DNA of 28,650 nt. Origin: Candidatus Flexifilum affinis (GTDB lineage Bacteria; Chloroflexota; Anaerolineae; Aggregatilineales; Phototrophicaceae). Position numbers and translations under genes: made by a program. Shown in pieces: positions 7,485 to 16,138 of the stretch (position 1 is the first letter of the stretch; every line of letters starts with the position of its first letter). A model generated the notes under the pieces. The model was not told the DNA's origin. It worked only from the letters and a program-made list of their open reading frames with translations, and did not search any database. Location of the stretch: assembly GCA_016713325.1 (NCBI GenBank), contig JADJPJ010000067.1, positions 1 to 28,650 of the forward strand, in the 5' to 3' direction.

Positions 7485-10085
7485 ATGGCAGCCGATAGCT
7501 ACCCTGAACCGCAAACCCGGTTCGTCGGCAGGATGCGGGAACTGACCGAGATCGTTGCCCTGCTGGACAACCCGGACTGCCGCCTGCTCACGCTGGTCGG
7601 TACGGGCGGGATCGGCAAGACCCGCCTGGCGCTGGAAATCGCTGCTCGCACAGCACCCCTCTATGCGGATGGCCTCTACTTCGTACCCCTCCAGCCTTTG
7701 CACGACGTCGCTCAGATTATGACGACCATCGTCGAAGTGCTTCCCCTGCAACCCGACTCCGACGACGACCTCCGGCGGCGTCTGCTGCACTATCTCCGTG
7801 ACAAACACCTGCTTCTCATTCTGGACAACTTCGAGCACCTCCTGGATGGTGTGGAGATCGTGACCGACATTCTCGCGGCCTCGACCCGAGTCAAGTTGAT
7901 GGTGACCTCCCGCCAGCGCCTGAACCTGTATACCGAGCAGGTTTGGCCGCTGGCTGGACTCGAACTTCCCGAAGACGTGTCCGATGGGCACACGCCCAGC
8001 GCCGTGCAGCTTTTCGATGAACGCGCGCGGCGGTCCGAACCCGGTTTTCAGTTGCAGAAGCAGCTGAGCGCGGTGGCGGAAATCTGCCGGGTGGTGGATG
8101 GCATTCCGCTGGCGCTGGAGCTGGCGGCAAGCTGGGTACACATCCTGCCACTGGAAACCATTGCCGCCGAGATACGACGCAACCTCGACATTCTTGCTTC
8201 CCGCCATCGCGATCTGCCCGCGCGCCATCAGAGCATGCGAGCGGTGTTCGACCACTCCTGGAAGCTGCTCGGCGAGGAAGAACGCGCCGCCTTCCGCGCG
8301 CTCTCCGTCTTTCGCGGCGGGTTCACGGCGGAAGCGGCCCGGCAGGTGGCCGGCGCCTCGCTGCACACCCTGGCCTCGCTGGTCGACAAGTCGCTGCTGA
8401 AGCTAAACGCCGGCGGCCGCTACGATCTGCACGAACTGCTGCGGCAGTACGGCGAGGAAGATCTCGAAGCCGCGGGCCTGGCCGGCAACGTCCGCGATGA
8501 CCACTGCGTCACCTATGCCGCGTTCGTCTTCGAGCGGGTCGAAGATCTGAAGGGTCGCAGGCAGCTCGAAGCGATTTCGGAAATCAGCGCCGATTTCGAG
8601 AATGTGCGCGCCGCATGGATGTGGGCGGCCGACCAGCAGCAGGAAGCCCTCATCGAGAAGATGATCGATGGCGTGTGGATCTACTGCTTTCACTGGAATC
8701 GACGGCAGGAAGGATTCGCGTTGTTTCAACATGGCGAACGGACGCTGGCAGCCAGACAGAGCGAAGCAGCCCGGCGCGTCTGGGGGCGTTTGCTGGCGCG
8801 AGCCGCCCTGGAGGGCCGTTTGCGGGGAGAACTTGAGATCGCGCTCGGCATTGCCCGTGACAATACGGACTTCAAGGAGATGGGTTTCTGTCTGTATGGA
8901 CTCGCTCAGGTAGCCTACGATCACCGGGAATACGACAAGGGCGTGCAGTTGGTCGAGCAGGCGCTGACCTTTTATCGTCAGGTCGGCGATCGCTGGTACA
9001 CCGGCGTTGCGCTTCTCCTGCGGGCGCTGATCGATAACGGATCGGACTGGGACACGATCAAAACCTATGGCGAGGAGTCGCTGCGATTGCGGCGTGAGAT
9101 CGGCGACCGCATTGGCGTGGGCTGGTCGGACGCCTATGCGGCGCTCAGCGCGGCGCGGGTGGGCAACTTCACAGCAGCGGAACACCTGTGGCAGGAACGC
9201 ATCGCCCTGGGCCGCGAACTGGGCAGTTACGAGCTGACAGCATCCGGTCATGCGCATATCAGCCACCGGGTCTATTTCTTCCAGGGGGATTTTGAGCGGG
9301 CTCGCGCCTCCGCCAATGAAGCGATTCGCATCGGCGTCGAAGCCGACTGGGTGGATTCCGGGGGTTGGGCCCTGTCCACGCTCGGCTTACTCGCCAGCAT
9401 GAACGAGGAGTATGCAGAAGCCAGGCGGTTATGCGAAGGGGCGGCTGCCGGCGCGACCTTCGGCGACATCCGCAAACTGGCGGCATGGGGCCTGGCCATC
9501 GCGGCGTGCGGCCGGGGAGATGATCAAGCTGCGCGGGCGCACCTGTCCGAAGCGTCCAAGTACCTCATCACGATCCTCGGCCCGGTGGGAATCATCGGCG
9601 GACTGCCTATCCTCGCCATCCTTGCCGCGCGCCAGGGAGAACCGGAGCGCGCCGTCGAACGGCTGGCCCTGGCCTTCACTCACCCGGTCGGCGCTTCCGG
9701 ATGGATGCAAAAGTGGCCGCTGCTCAACCGCCTTCTGGTCGAGCTGCAAGAATCGCTGGGGTCCGAGGCATTCCTGGCGGCCTGGGAGCGTGGCCGCCTG
9801 CTGGACCTTGATGCGATGGCTGCCGAGCTGGAGGCCCAGCCCGCCGTTCACGATGACCCCTCTCATCGGCAGGCCAATCGGTCCCGCGCCGAGCCGCTCT
9901 CCGACCGTGAGCTGGAGGTGCTGGCGCTGGTCGCGCACGGGCTGACCAACCGCGAGATTGCCGACCGGCTCTTCATCGGCGTGAGCACGGTGAAGAAGCA
10001 CATCCAGCACATCTACGCCAAACTCGACGCGAAGACCCGTACCGGCGCTGTCGTGCGCGCCCGCGACCTCCATCTCATCCCATAA
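7485..10085 (+). CDS. LuxR-family transcriptional regulator with ATPase and TPR-like domains
   Basis: The 866-residue protein is a STAND-type ATPase regulator. Domains in order: TRFVGRMREL (11-20), the entry motif of these ATPases; P-loop GTGGIGKT (39-46); Walker B LLILDNFEHLLDG (110-122); sensor-like MVTSRQRLN (139-147); a winged-helix segment with FDHSWKLLGEEERAAFRALSVF; a long helical-repeat (TPR/MalT-like) part from about 370 to 760; and a C-terminal LuxR helix-turn-helix, LSDRELEVLALVAHGLTNREIADRL...STVKKHI. It should bind ATP and an unknown ligand through the repeats and switch on target genes. The ATG at 7485 is chosen because it follows the promoter and GAGG; 61 upstream in-frame residues are coded by the palindrome and are not real. 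Targets may include itself, its tandem copy, or the haloperoxidase downstream (inference). Confidence 0.92.
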   Translation: MAADSYPEPQTRFVGRMRELTEIVALLDNPDCRLLTLVGTGGIGKTRLALEIAARTAPLYADGLYFVPLQPLHDVAQIMTTIVEVLPLQPDSDDDLRRRLLHYLRDKHLLLILDNFEHLLDGVEIVTDILAASTRVKLMVTSRQRLNLYTEQVWPLAGLELPEDVSDGHTPSAVQLFDERARRSEPGFQLQKQLSAVAEICRVVDGIPLALELAASWVHILPLETIAAEIRRNLDILASRHRDLPARHQSMRAVFDHSWKLLGEEERAAFRALSVFRGGFTAEAARQVAGASLHTLASLVDKSLLKLNAGGRYDLHELLRQYGEEDLEAAGLAGNVRDDHCVTYAAFVFERVEDLKGRRQLEAISEISADFENVRAAWMWAADQQQEALIEKMIDGVWIYCFHWNRRQEGFALFQHGERTLAARQSEAARRVWGRLLARAALEGRLRGELEIALGIARDNTDFKEMGFCLYGLAQVAYDHREYDKGVQLVEQALTFYRQVGDRWYTGVALLLRALIDNGSDWDTIKTYGEESLRLRREIGDRIGVGWSDAYAALSAARVGNFTAAEHLWQERIALGRELGSYELTASGHAHISHRVYFFQGDFERARASANEAIRIGVEADWVDSGGWALSTLGLLASMNEEYAEARRLCEGAAAGATFGDIRKLAAWGLAIAACGRGDDQAARAHLSEASKYLITILGPVGIIGGLPILAILAARQGEPERAVERLALAFTHPVGASGWMQKWPLLNRLLVELQESLGSEAFLAAWERGRLLDLDAMAAELEAQPAVHDDPSHRQANRSRAEPLSDRELEVLALVAHGLTNREIADRLFIGVSTVKKHIQHIYAKLDAKTRTGAVVRARDLHLIP

Positions 10086-10205
10086 ACCGCCCCCAGGAGG
10101 ATGACGGTTCTCCCCTCTTGCCACCAGCCTGGAATGAATGCTGGTCGAGCTGCGAAAGCCCAGAGGGCGATCCGGGTTCGAACCTGGATCCGACGTTTTG
10201 CTTCC

Positions 10206-10232
10206 TGGATAACTCAAATATTACCGTATAAT
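10206..10232 (+). promoter_or_regulatory. Promoter of regulator gene 2 (duplicated)
   Basis: The copy reads TGGATA (10206-10211), 15 bases, TATAAT (10227-10232). It is preceded by only the inner part and right arm of the palindromic element, with one mismatch in the palindrome at 10169-10190. Thus regulator 2 keeps the -10 box but has a weaker -35 and lacks the complete upstream element. Confidence 0.6.
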
Positions 10233-10263
10233 GTATTGATAAAGAGCTTGAAGGTTTTCTCCT

Positions 10264-12857
10264 ATGGCAGCCGATAGCTACCCTGAACCGCAAACCCGGT
10301 TCGTCGGCAGGATGCGCGAACTGACCGAGATCGCTACCCTGCTGGACAACCCGGACTGCCGCCTGCTCACGCTGGTCGGTACGGGCGGGATCGGCAAGAC
10401 CCGCCTGGCGCTGGAAATCGCTTCCCGCACAGCACCCCTCTATGCCGATGGCCTCTACTTCGTGCCGCTCCAGCCTTTGCACGAAGTTGACCAGATACTG
10501 GCAGCCATTGTCGAGGCTCTTCCCCTGCAACCCGACTCCAATGACGACCTCCGGCGGCGTCTGCTGCACTATCTCCGTGACAAACACCTGCTTCTCATTC
10601 TGGACAACTTCGAGCACCTCCTGGATGGTGTGGGATCGTGACCGACATTCTCGCGGCCTCGACCCGTGTCAAGTTGATGGTGACCTCCCGTCAGCGCCTG
10701 AACCTGTATGCCGAGCAGGTTTGGCCGCTGGCTGGACTCGAACTGCCCGAAGACGTGTCCGATGGGCACACGCCCAGCGCCGTGCAGCTTTTCGATGAAC
10801 GCGCGCGGCGGTCCGAACCCGGTTTTCAGTTGCAGAAAAAGCTGAGCGCGGTGGTGGAAATCTGCCGGGCAGTGGACGGCATTCCGCTGGCGCTGGAGCT
10901 GGCGGCAAGCTGGGTACACATCCTGCCAGTGGAAACCATTGCCGCCGAGATACGACGCAACCTCGATATTCTTGCTTCCCGCCATCGCGATCTGCCCGCG
11001 CGCCATCAGAGCATGCGGGCGGTGTTCGACCACTCCTGGAAGCTGCTTGGCGAAGACGAACGCGCCGTATTCCGTGCCTTGTCGGTATTTCGCGGCGGCT
11101 TCACGGCGGAAGCGGCCTGGCTGGTGGCGGGGGCCTCGCTGCACACTCTGGCCTCGTTGGTCGACAAGTCGCTGCTGAAGCTGAACGCCGACGGCCGCTA
11201 CGATCTGCACGAACTGCTGCGGCAGTATGGGGAAGAAGATCTGGAAGTCTCGGGCGTCGCCAGCAGCGTTCATGAGGCCCACTGCGCCACCTATGCCGCG
11301 TTCGTCTTCGAGCGGGTTGAAAATCTGAAGGGCCCCCGACAGCTCGAAGCGATTTCCGAGTTCAATGCCGACTTCGAGAATGTGCACGCCGCGTGGATGT
11401 GGGCGGCCGATCACCAGCAGGAGACGCTCATCGAGCAGATGATCGACGGAGTGTGGATCTACTGCGTAAGACAGCACCGTCAGGAAGTGTACTCACTGTG
11501 TCGCTACGCGGAGAAGAAATTCGCGGGGAAGCCGGGCGCCGCAGCGGAGCGGCTATGGGGCCGGCTGCTGATACGATGCGCCAACACGGTCGTTCTTCAG
11601 AAACTCGAATCCGCTCTCGAAATCGCTCGGCGCAGCAATGATCTCGCCGAGCTTGCCTTCTGCCTCTATCGCGGCAGCCACACGGTATACGACAACCGGG
11701 AATACGATAGAGCTGTCGAACTGGCCGATCAGAGCCTTGCCCTCTATCTGCAACTGGGGGATCAGTGGTCTGCTGCAGAACTGTTTTTGATTCGGGCGGT
11801 GGCGGATAACGGAAGTGATTGGAATACCATCCGATTTTACGGAGAAGAGTCGCTGCGCCTGCGGCGCGCAATCGGCGACCGCATTGGAATCGGCTGGTCG
11901 CTGGCGCATTCGGCTCTACATGCGGGGCGCACAGGCGACTTCGCAGAAGCAGAACGTCTGTGGCTGGAACGGTCGGCCATTGGTCGCGAGACGGGCAACC
12001 AGGCTCTGGTGGTGTCAGGGCTTGCGGCCATCAGCCATCGGGTCTACTTCTTTCAGGGGCAATTCGAACAGGCCCGTGCTGCAGCCGAGGAAGTGATTCG
12101 GCTCGGCATTCGAATTGACCTCCCTGCGTCGATTGGCTGGTCGCTGGCGACACTCGGTCTAATCGCCTGCATGGACGAGGAGTATGAGGAATCCATCAGA
12201 CTATACCAGGCGGCGGCCGCCGCCGATACATTCCGGGGCATAAAAATGTTGACGGCATGGGGCATGGCCATGGTCGAGTGCGGTCGGGGAGACTATCGGG
12301 CCGCTCGGACTCACCTTTCAGAAGCGTCCAAGTATCTCATCACGATCCTCGGCCCGGTGGGAATCATCGGTGGACTGCCCATCCTCGCTATTTGTGCCGC
12401 GCGGCAGGGCCATCCTGAGCGCGCCGTCGAACGGCTGGCCCTGGCCTTCACTCACCCGGTCGGCGCTTCCGGCTGGATGCAGAAGTGGCCGCTGCTGAGC
12501 CGCCTCCTGGCGGAGCTGGAAGAAACGCTGGGATCCGAGGCGTTCCTGGAGGCCTGGGAGCGCGGCCGCCAGTTGAGCCTCGATGCGGTGACCGCCGAGC
12601 TGGAGGCGCAGCGCTTCGGCGGTGATGACTCCGCCCCTCGGCAGGCCAATCGGTCCCGCGCCGAGCCGCTCTCCGACCGTGAGCTGGAGGTGCTGGCGCT
12701 GGTCGCGGACGGGCTGACCAACCGCGAGATTGCCGACCGGCTCTTCATCGGCGTGAGCACGGTGAAGAAGCACATCCAGCACATTTACGCCAAGCTTGAC
12801 GCGAAGACCCGTACCGGCGCCGTCATGCGCGCCCGCGACCTCCATCTCATCCCGTAA
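10264..12857 (+). pseudogene. Second copy of the LuxR/ATPase regulator, split by a frameshift
   Basis: The start (ATG 10264) and first 122 residues match regulator 1, including P-loop GTGGIGKT and LLILDNFEHLLDG. At 10632-10634 one base is missing against copy 1 (GTGGGATC instead of GTGGAGATC), giving a stop at 10639-10641 after 125 residues. The rest continues in the next frame from GTG 10638 to TAA 12855 (739 residues), with the helical repeats and an intact LuxR DNA-binding domain (LSDRELEVLALVADGLTNREIADRL). Stop and GTG overlap as GTGA, so translational coupling could make two polypeptides, one with the nucleotide site and one with sensor and DNA-binding domain. Joined, it would be 864 residues. 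The middle (11466-12320) is strongly diverged from copy 1, with no further stops, which argues for function until recently. Confidence 0.75.
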
Positions 12858-13029
12858 TTCGCCCCCTCCTGTCTCAAAATTCGCCCCTGGGAGGACGACA
12901 GTTCTCCCCCTTGCCACTAACCTGGAATGAATGCTGGTCGAGCTGCGAAAGCCCAGATAGGGATCCGGGCAATTGCAGTCGGCCAGCAGGGCAGACAAAG
13001 CCAGCAAAAAAGTGAGGGGAGTTGTTGAA

Positions 13030-14415
13030 GTGAACGCGAAGAAATGGATGTTCTTCTTGTTGGTCGGGGGCATACTGCTGACCCTGAGTACCCTTCAGGT
13101 CGCTGCCCAGAGCGAAATGGAGCGGATCGAACCGGAGGCCGGTGCTTGGCCCACCTGGCTGCTGGAATCCGGCAGCCAGTTCCGGCTCGATGCGCCGCCC
13201 GACGCGACCGCGACGGCCGACGAAATCGCGCAGTTGATGGCCATGGCGGACGCGCGTGATGACGACGCTCTGCGCCAGATCGCCTACTGGGATGCCGGCC
13301 CGCCATCCTACCGCTGGAACGAGATGGCGGTGGCTGAGATTTCCAGGCGCGGCATCCCCGGCGCTGGGTCCAGTCGTGTGCTGGCGCTGCTCCACGCGGG
13401 CATCTACGATGCCACGATCGCCGCCTGGGACAGCAAGTACGCCCACAACCGCCCCCGGCCGAGTGAGGTCGACTCTGAGCTGACCACCGCCATCCCGACT
13501 CCGGCCAGTCCCTCTTATCCCTCCGAATATGCGGCCACCGCCGGCGCTGCCGCCGCGATCCTCTCCTGGCTGTTCCCGGATTCGGCCGAGCGCTTCGAGG
13601 CGCGGGCCCAGGCAGCGGTTCAATCACGCCTGCTGGCCGGCGTGGAATACCCCAGCGACGTGGAAGCCGGGCTGGAACTGGGCCGCCAGGTGGCCGAACT
13701 GGCTATCGCCCACGGACAGGCCGACGGATCTGATGCGCCCTGGGAAGGCACGGTACCTACCGATCCGACGGGGTGGACAGGCCAGAATCCGGCGGCGCCG
13801 CAATCCGGGAAGTGGAAGACCTGGGTTCTGACCTCGCCCGACCAGTTCCGCCCCGGTCCGCGGCATGCGCACGACTCGGAGGAGCTGGCCGCCGAAATGG
13901 AAGAGCTGCGCACCTATGAGCGCACCCCGGTATCCAACGGCGCAGCGTTGTACTGGGAATATGGCTCAGGGTCGCGGTACAACAACCAGAACTGGAACGA
14001 TCGTGCCAGCCGTCTGATTCTGTCGGCCCGCTGGCACGACAACGCCCCGCAGGCGGCGCGGGCCTATGCCTTGATGAATATCTCCTCTTACGATGCACTG
14101 GTCGCCTGCTTCGACGCGAAATACGCCTACTGGGCGATCCGTCCCTTCCAGTACGATCCGGAGTTCACGCCCTTATTCACCACGCCCAACCATCCCAGCT
14201 ATCCCGCGGCGCATTCGTGCAACTCCATGTCATCGGCCGCTATCCTCGTCGAGTTGTTCCCGCTGGAGGCCGAGGAACTGATGGCGGTCGCGCATGAGGC
14301 GGGCGAAGCAAGGATCTGGGGCGGCATCCACTTCCGCAGCGATGTTGTCGCAGGCCAGACTCTGGGGATGGATGTCGCCAATGCCGTCCTCGCCCGTGGG
14401 ATGCCGGCTTCATAA
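13030..14415 (+). CDS. Secreted vanadium-dependent haloperoxidase / PAP2-family protein
   Basis: The 461-residue protein starts at GTG 13030, eight bases after GAGGGGAG; a TTG at 12973 is in frame but lacks a ribosome site. A signal peptide (KKWMFFLLVGGILLTLSTL, cleavage near VAAQS) predicts export. The C-terminal half carries the full PAP2/haloperoxidase site: Lys364-x6-Arg371-Pro, His395 in PSYPAAHS, and Arg428...His434...Asp438 in ARIWGGIHFRSD. The N-terminal half repeats the pattern (KYAHNRPRP, PSYPSEYA, SRLLAGVEYPSD), but both His positions are Glu166 and Glu206, so that half should be inactive. The likely role is halide oxidation with vanadate or phosphate-ester hydrolysis outside the membrane; sequence alone does not separate these. 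It follows regulator 2 by 172 bases. Confidence 0.85.
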   Translation: MNAKKWMFFLLVGGILLTLSTLQVAAQSEMERIEPEAGAWPTWLLESGSQFRLDAPPDATATADEIAQLMAMADARDDDALRQIAYWDAGPPSYRWNEMAVAEISRRGIPGAGSSRVLALLHAGIYDATIAAWDSKYAHNRPRPSEVDSELTTAIPTPASPSYPSEYAATAGAAAAILSWLFPDSAERFEARAQAAVQSRLLAGVEYPSDVEAGLELGRQVAELAIAHGQADGSDAPWEGTVPTDPTGWTGQNPAAPQSGKWKTWVLTSPDQFRPGPRHAHDSEELAAEMEELRTYERTPVSNGAALYWEYGSGSRYNNQNWNDRASRLILSARWHDNAPQAARAYALMNISSYDALVACFDAKYAYWAIRPFQYDPEFTPLFTTPNHPSYPAAHSCNSMSSAAILVELFPLEAEELMAVAHEAGEARIWGGIHFRSDVVAGQTLGMDVANAVLARGMPAS

Positions 14416-14445
14416 CCCATCCGCCCGACGAGGCGTTCGATTCTC

Positions 14446-14481
14446 AGGCCCGTGCTCCTCCGAAACCAGGAGCGCGGGCCT
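14446..14481 (+). terminator. Hairpin after the haloperoxidase gene
   Basis: A 14-bp stem (14446-14459 with 14468-14481; AGGCCCGTGCTCCT and AGGAGCGCGGGCCT) with one G-U pair and an 8-base loop starts 30 bases after the stop. No run of T follows, but length and placement make it a probable terminator. Confidence 0.6.
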
Positions 14482-14612
14482 GCTGGCATCCCAATCTCGT
14501 AAGGGGTTGGTGATCTTCCCTGTAAACAGAAATTGGGGCCACGACTTTTGCAACGTTCGCGCCATTTTTACGATTTATTGACAAAAGGGACTCACGCAAA
14601 AGGCGCAACGCT

Positions 14613-14942
14613 ATGTCGACGACCAGAGAAGTACAGGAACGCCAGCGCATCGCCAGCCTGCGCCAGCAGCAGATCAGACAGCGCGCACCGAAATCGAGCA
14701 GCGCTGCCCGCGGCCGGGCCGTCCAGGCGAAACAGCGCCCGCTGCTGATCGCGGTGTTTGCGCTGCTGCCGGGACGATGGAAAGGCATCCTGGCGGGTGC
14801 TGTGGTCGGTACGATCCTCAGCTTCTTCGTGTCCATCCAGTTGACCGGGGATCAGCGCTTACTGGCGATCCTGCCGCTGCTCGGGCTGATCGTCGCCGGT
14901 TATGGCGCGGGTCGGTTCAAGGAACACCTGAACAAAAGATAA
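14613..14942 (+). CDS. Small two-span membrane protein, unknown function
   Basis: A 109-residue protein with a basic, Gln/Arg-rich N-terminal helix (ERQRIASLRQQQIRQRAP), a Ser/Ala/Arg linker, and two hydrophobic spans (GILAGAVVGTILSFFVSIQL and LLAILPLLGLIVAGYGAGRF) joined by a short loop, ending in KEHLNKR. By the positive-inside rule both ends should be cytoplasmic. No family is recognised. It starts at ATG 14613 with AAGG about nine bases upstream. A decayed copy lies at 7140-7294, also next to an ABC exporter and followed by the same structured element. This repeated company suggests an accessory role tied to the exporter or to the element (inference). Confidence 0.75.
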   Translation: MSTTREVQERQRIASLRQQQIRQRAPKSSSAARGRAVQAKQRPLLIAVFALLPGRWKGILAGAVVGTILSFFVSIQLTGDQRLLAILPLLGLIVAGYGAGRFKEHLNKR

Positions 14943-14950
14943 CGGGTTCT

Positions 14951-15054
14951 CTGGCGCGGATGTGCGCCCGCCGCCAGAACTCGATGCCCGCAATCTGGGG
15001 AGATGCGCGGCAAGACGCCGGATTACGGACTCAAACCGTAATCCGGCGTCTTGC
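14951..15054 (+). repeat. Two-stem structured element, copy 2
   Basis: It starts with CTGGCG...CGCCAG (14951-14977) and ends with a perfect 19-bp stem (15010-15028 with 15036-15054) and a 7-base loop ACTCAAA. It begins eight bases after the stop of the small membrane protein gene. Against copy 1, A-to-G and T-to-C changes in the left arm are matched in the right arm. No T-run follows. It could terminate the small gene before the ABC operon at 15182, or be a structured RNA. Confidence 0.7.
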
Positions 15055-15181
15055 TTGGAAACCCTCACCTCTGACAGCCAAAAACCCTACGCCTTCCGAC
15101 CCAGGAGGACTATCCTTGTAGAGGTGGATTTCCTCGCCCTCTCAAGGGGCACCACCATGGGACAGGAGGCAAAATCATCTC

Positions 15182-16138
15182 ATGACATCCCATGCCATTG
15201 AACTCCGCGGGGTGACGCGCCGCTTTGGCGCGACCACCGCCGTGGACGACCTCTCTTTGACCGTCGACGCCGGCGAAGTGTTCGGATTTCTCGGGCACAA
15301 CGGCGCCGGCAAAACCACCACCGTCCGCCTGCTCAACGGCGTGCTGACCGCCGACAGCGGCGAGATCCGCGTCATGGGCCTCGATCCTCGGGTGCAGGGG
15401 CCGGAGCTGCGCGCCCGCACCGGCGTGCTGACCGAGACGCCCTCCCTGGACGAGCGCCTGAACGCCGTCGACAACCTCACCTACTATGCCGACCTGTACG
15501 GCGTGCCGGTTGACCGGGTGCCGGGGCGCGTGCAGACCATGCTGGAGGCCTTTGGGCTGGCCGACCGCGCCCGTGAGAAGGTCGGTGGCTACAGCAAGGG
15601 CATGAAGCAGCGTCTGGCTCTGGGCCGCGCCTTCCTGCACGAGCCGGAGATGATCTTCCTGGACGAGCCGACGGCCGGCCTGGACCCTGTGGCGGCGCAG
15701 GAGCTGCACCAGATGATCCGCCACGCCAGCCGGGAGGAGGGCCGCACCGTCTTCCTGTGCACCCACAATCTGGTCGAGGCGCAGCGGCTGTGCGACCGGG
15801 TGGCCGTCATGGAGCACGGGCATCTGGTGGCCGCCGGCACGCCGCACCAACTGGCACGGGAGACCGGCGCCGATCTGCGCTATACGCTGGAGGTCGCGCC
15901 GGGGCAGCAGGAAGCCGCCTGCCGGGCGGCCGCCGCCCATCCATCCGTCAAAGGCGCCCAGGTTGCCGAGTCCAACGGCGCCGCCGTGATCCTGAGCGTG
16001 ACCGATCGCGAGGCCGTGAGCGACATCCTGGTCGCGCTGCTGGCCGCGGGGATTCGCCTCTACGCCCTGACCCCGCACGACACGTCACTGGAAGACATCT
16101 ATCTGGCGCTGCACCAGGGCAGCGGGAGGCCGTCATGA
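15182..16138 (+). CDS. ABC transporter ATP-binding protein (NatA-like)
   Basis: A 318-residue ATPase with Walker A GHNGAGKTT (38-46), signature YSKGMKQRLALG, Walker B MIFLDEPTAGLDP and the switch CTHNLVEAQ. A C-terminal regulatory extension ends TPHDTSLEDIYLALH, as in NatA/DrrA-like exporters. It is coupled to the permease gene by an ATGA start/stop overlap, so the two are co-translated. AGGAGG (15164-15169) lies 12 bases before the ATG, a rather long spacing. It is not a close copy of the ATPase at 5195, so the two exporters are separate systems although both neighbour a copy of the small-protein/hairpin module. Confidence 0.93.
   Translation: MTSHAIELRGVTRRFGATTAVDDLSLTVDAGEVFGFLGHNGAGKTTTVRLLNGVLTADSGEIRVMGLDPRVQGPELRARTGVLTETPSLDERLNAVDNLTYYADLYGVPVDRVPGRVQTMLEAFGLADRAREKVGGYSKGMKQRLALGRAFLHEPEMIFLDEPTAGLDPVAAQELHQMIRHASREEGRTVFLCTHNLVEAQRLCDRVAVMEHGHLVAAGTPHQLARETGADLRYTLEVAPGQQEAACRAAAAHPSVKGAQVAESNGAAVILSVTDREAVSDILVALLAAGIRLYALTPHDTSLEDIYLALHQGSGRPS

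Larger units (their letters stand above)
7391..12961 (+). repeat. Tandem duplication of regulator gene with promoter and flanks
   Basis: Unit 1 is 7391-10168 and unit 2 is 10169-12961 (2778 and 2793 bases). Both units, and the DNA after unit 2, begin with GATCCGGG (7391, 10169, 12962). Each unit contains the promoter with TATAAT, the regulator gene, and a trailing spacer with the shared string TGGAATGAATGCTGGTCGAG. This is a classical direct tandem duplication, probably made by unequal crossing-over at the short GATCCGGG repeats. Within the units, divergence is concentrated in the middle of the gene. Confidence 0.8.

Noticed and set aside
7391..12961. Transposon or IS carrying the regulators
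   Set aside because: No transposase, no terminal inverted repeats around the units, and the direct GATCCGGG junctions fit tandem duplication.
12973..13029. TTG start for the haloperoxidase gene
   Set aside because: GTG 13030 has a strong ribosome site at the right distance and places the signal peptide at the N-terminus.
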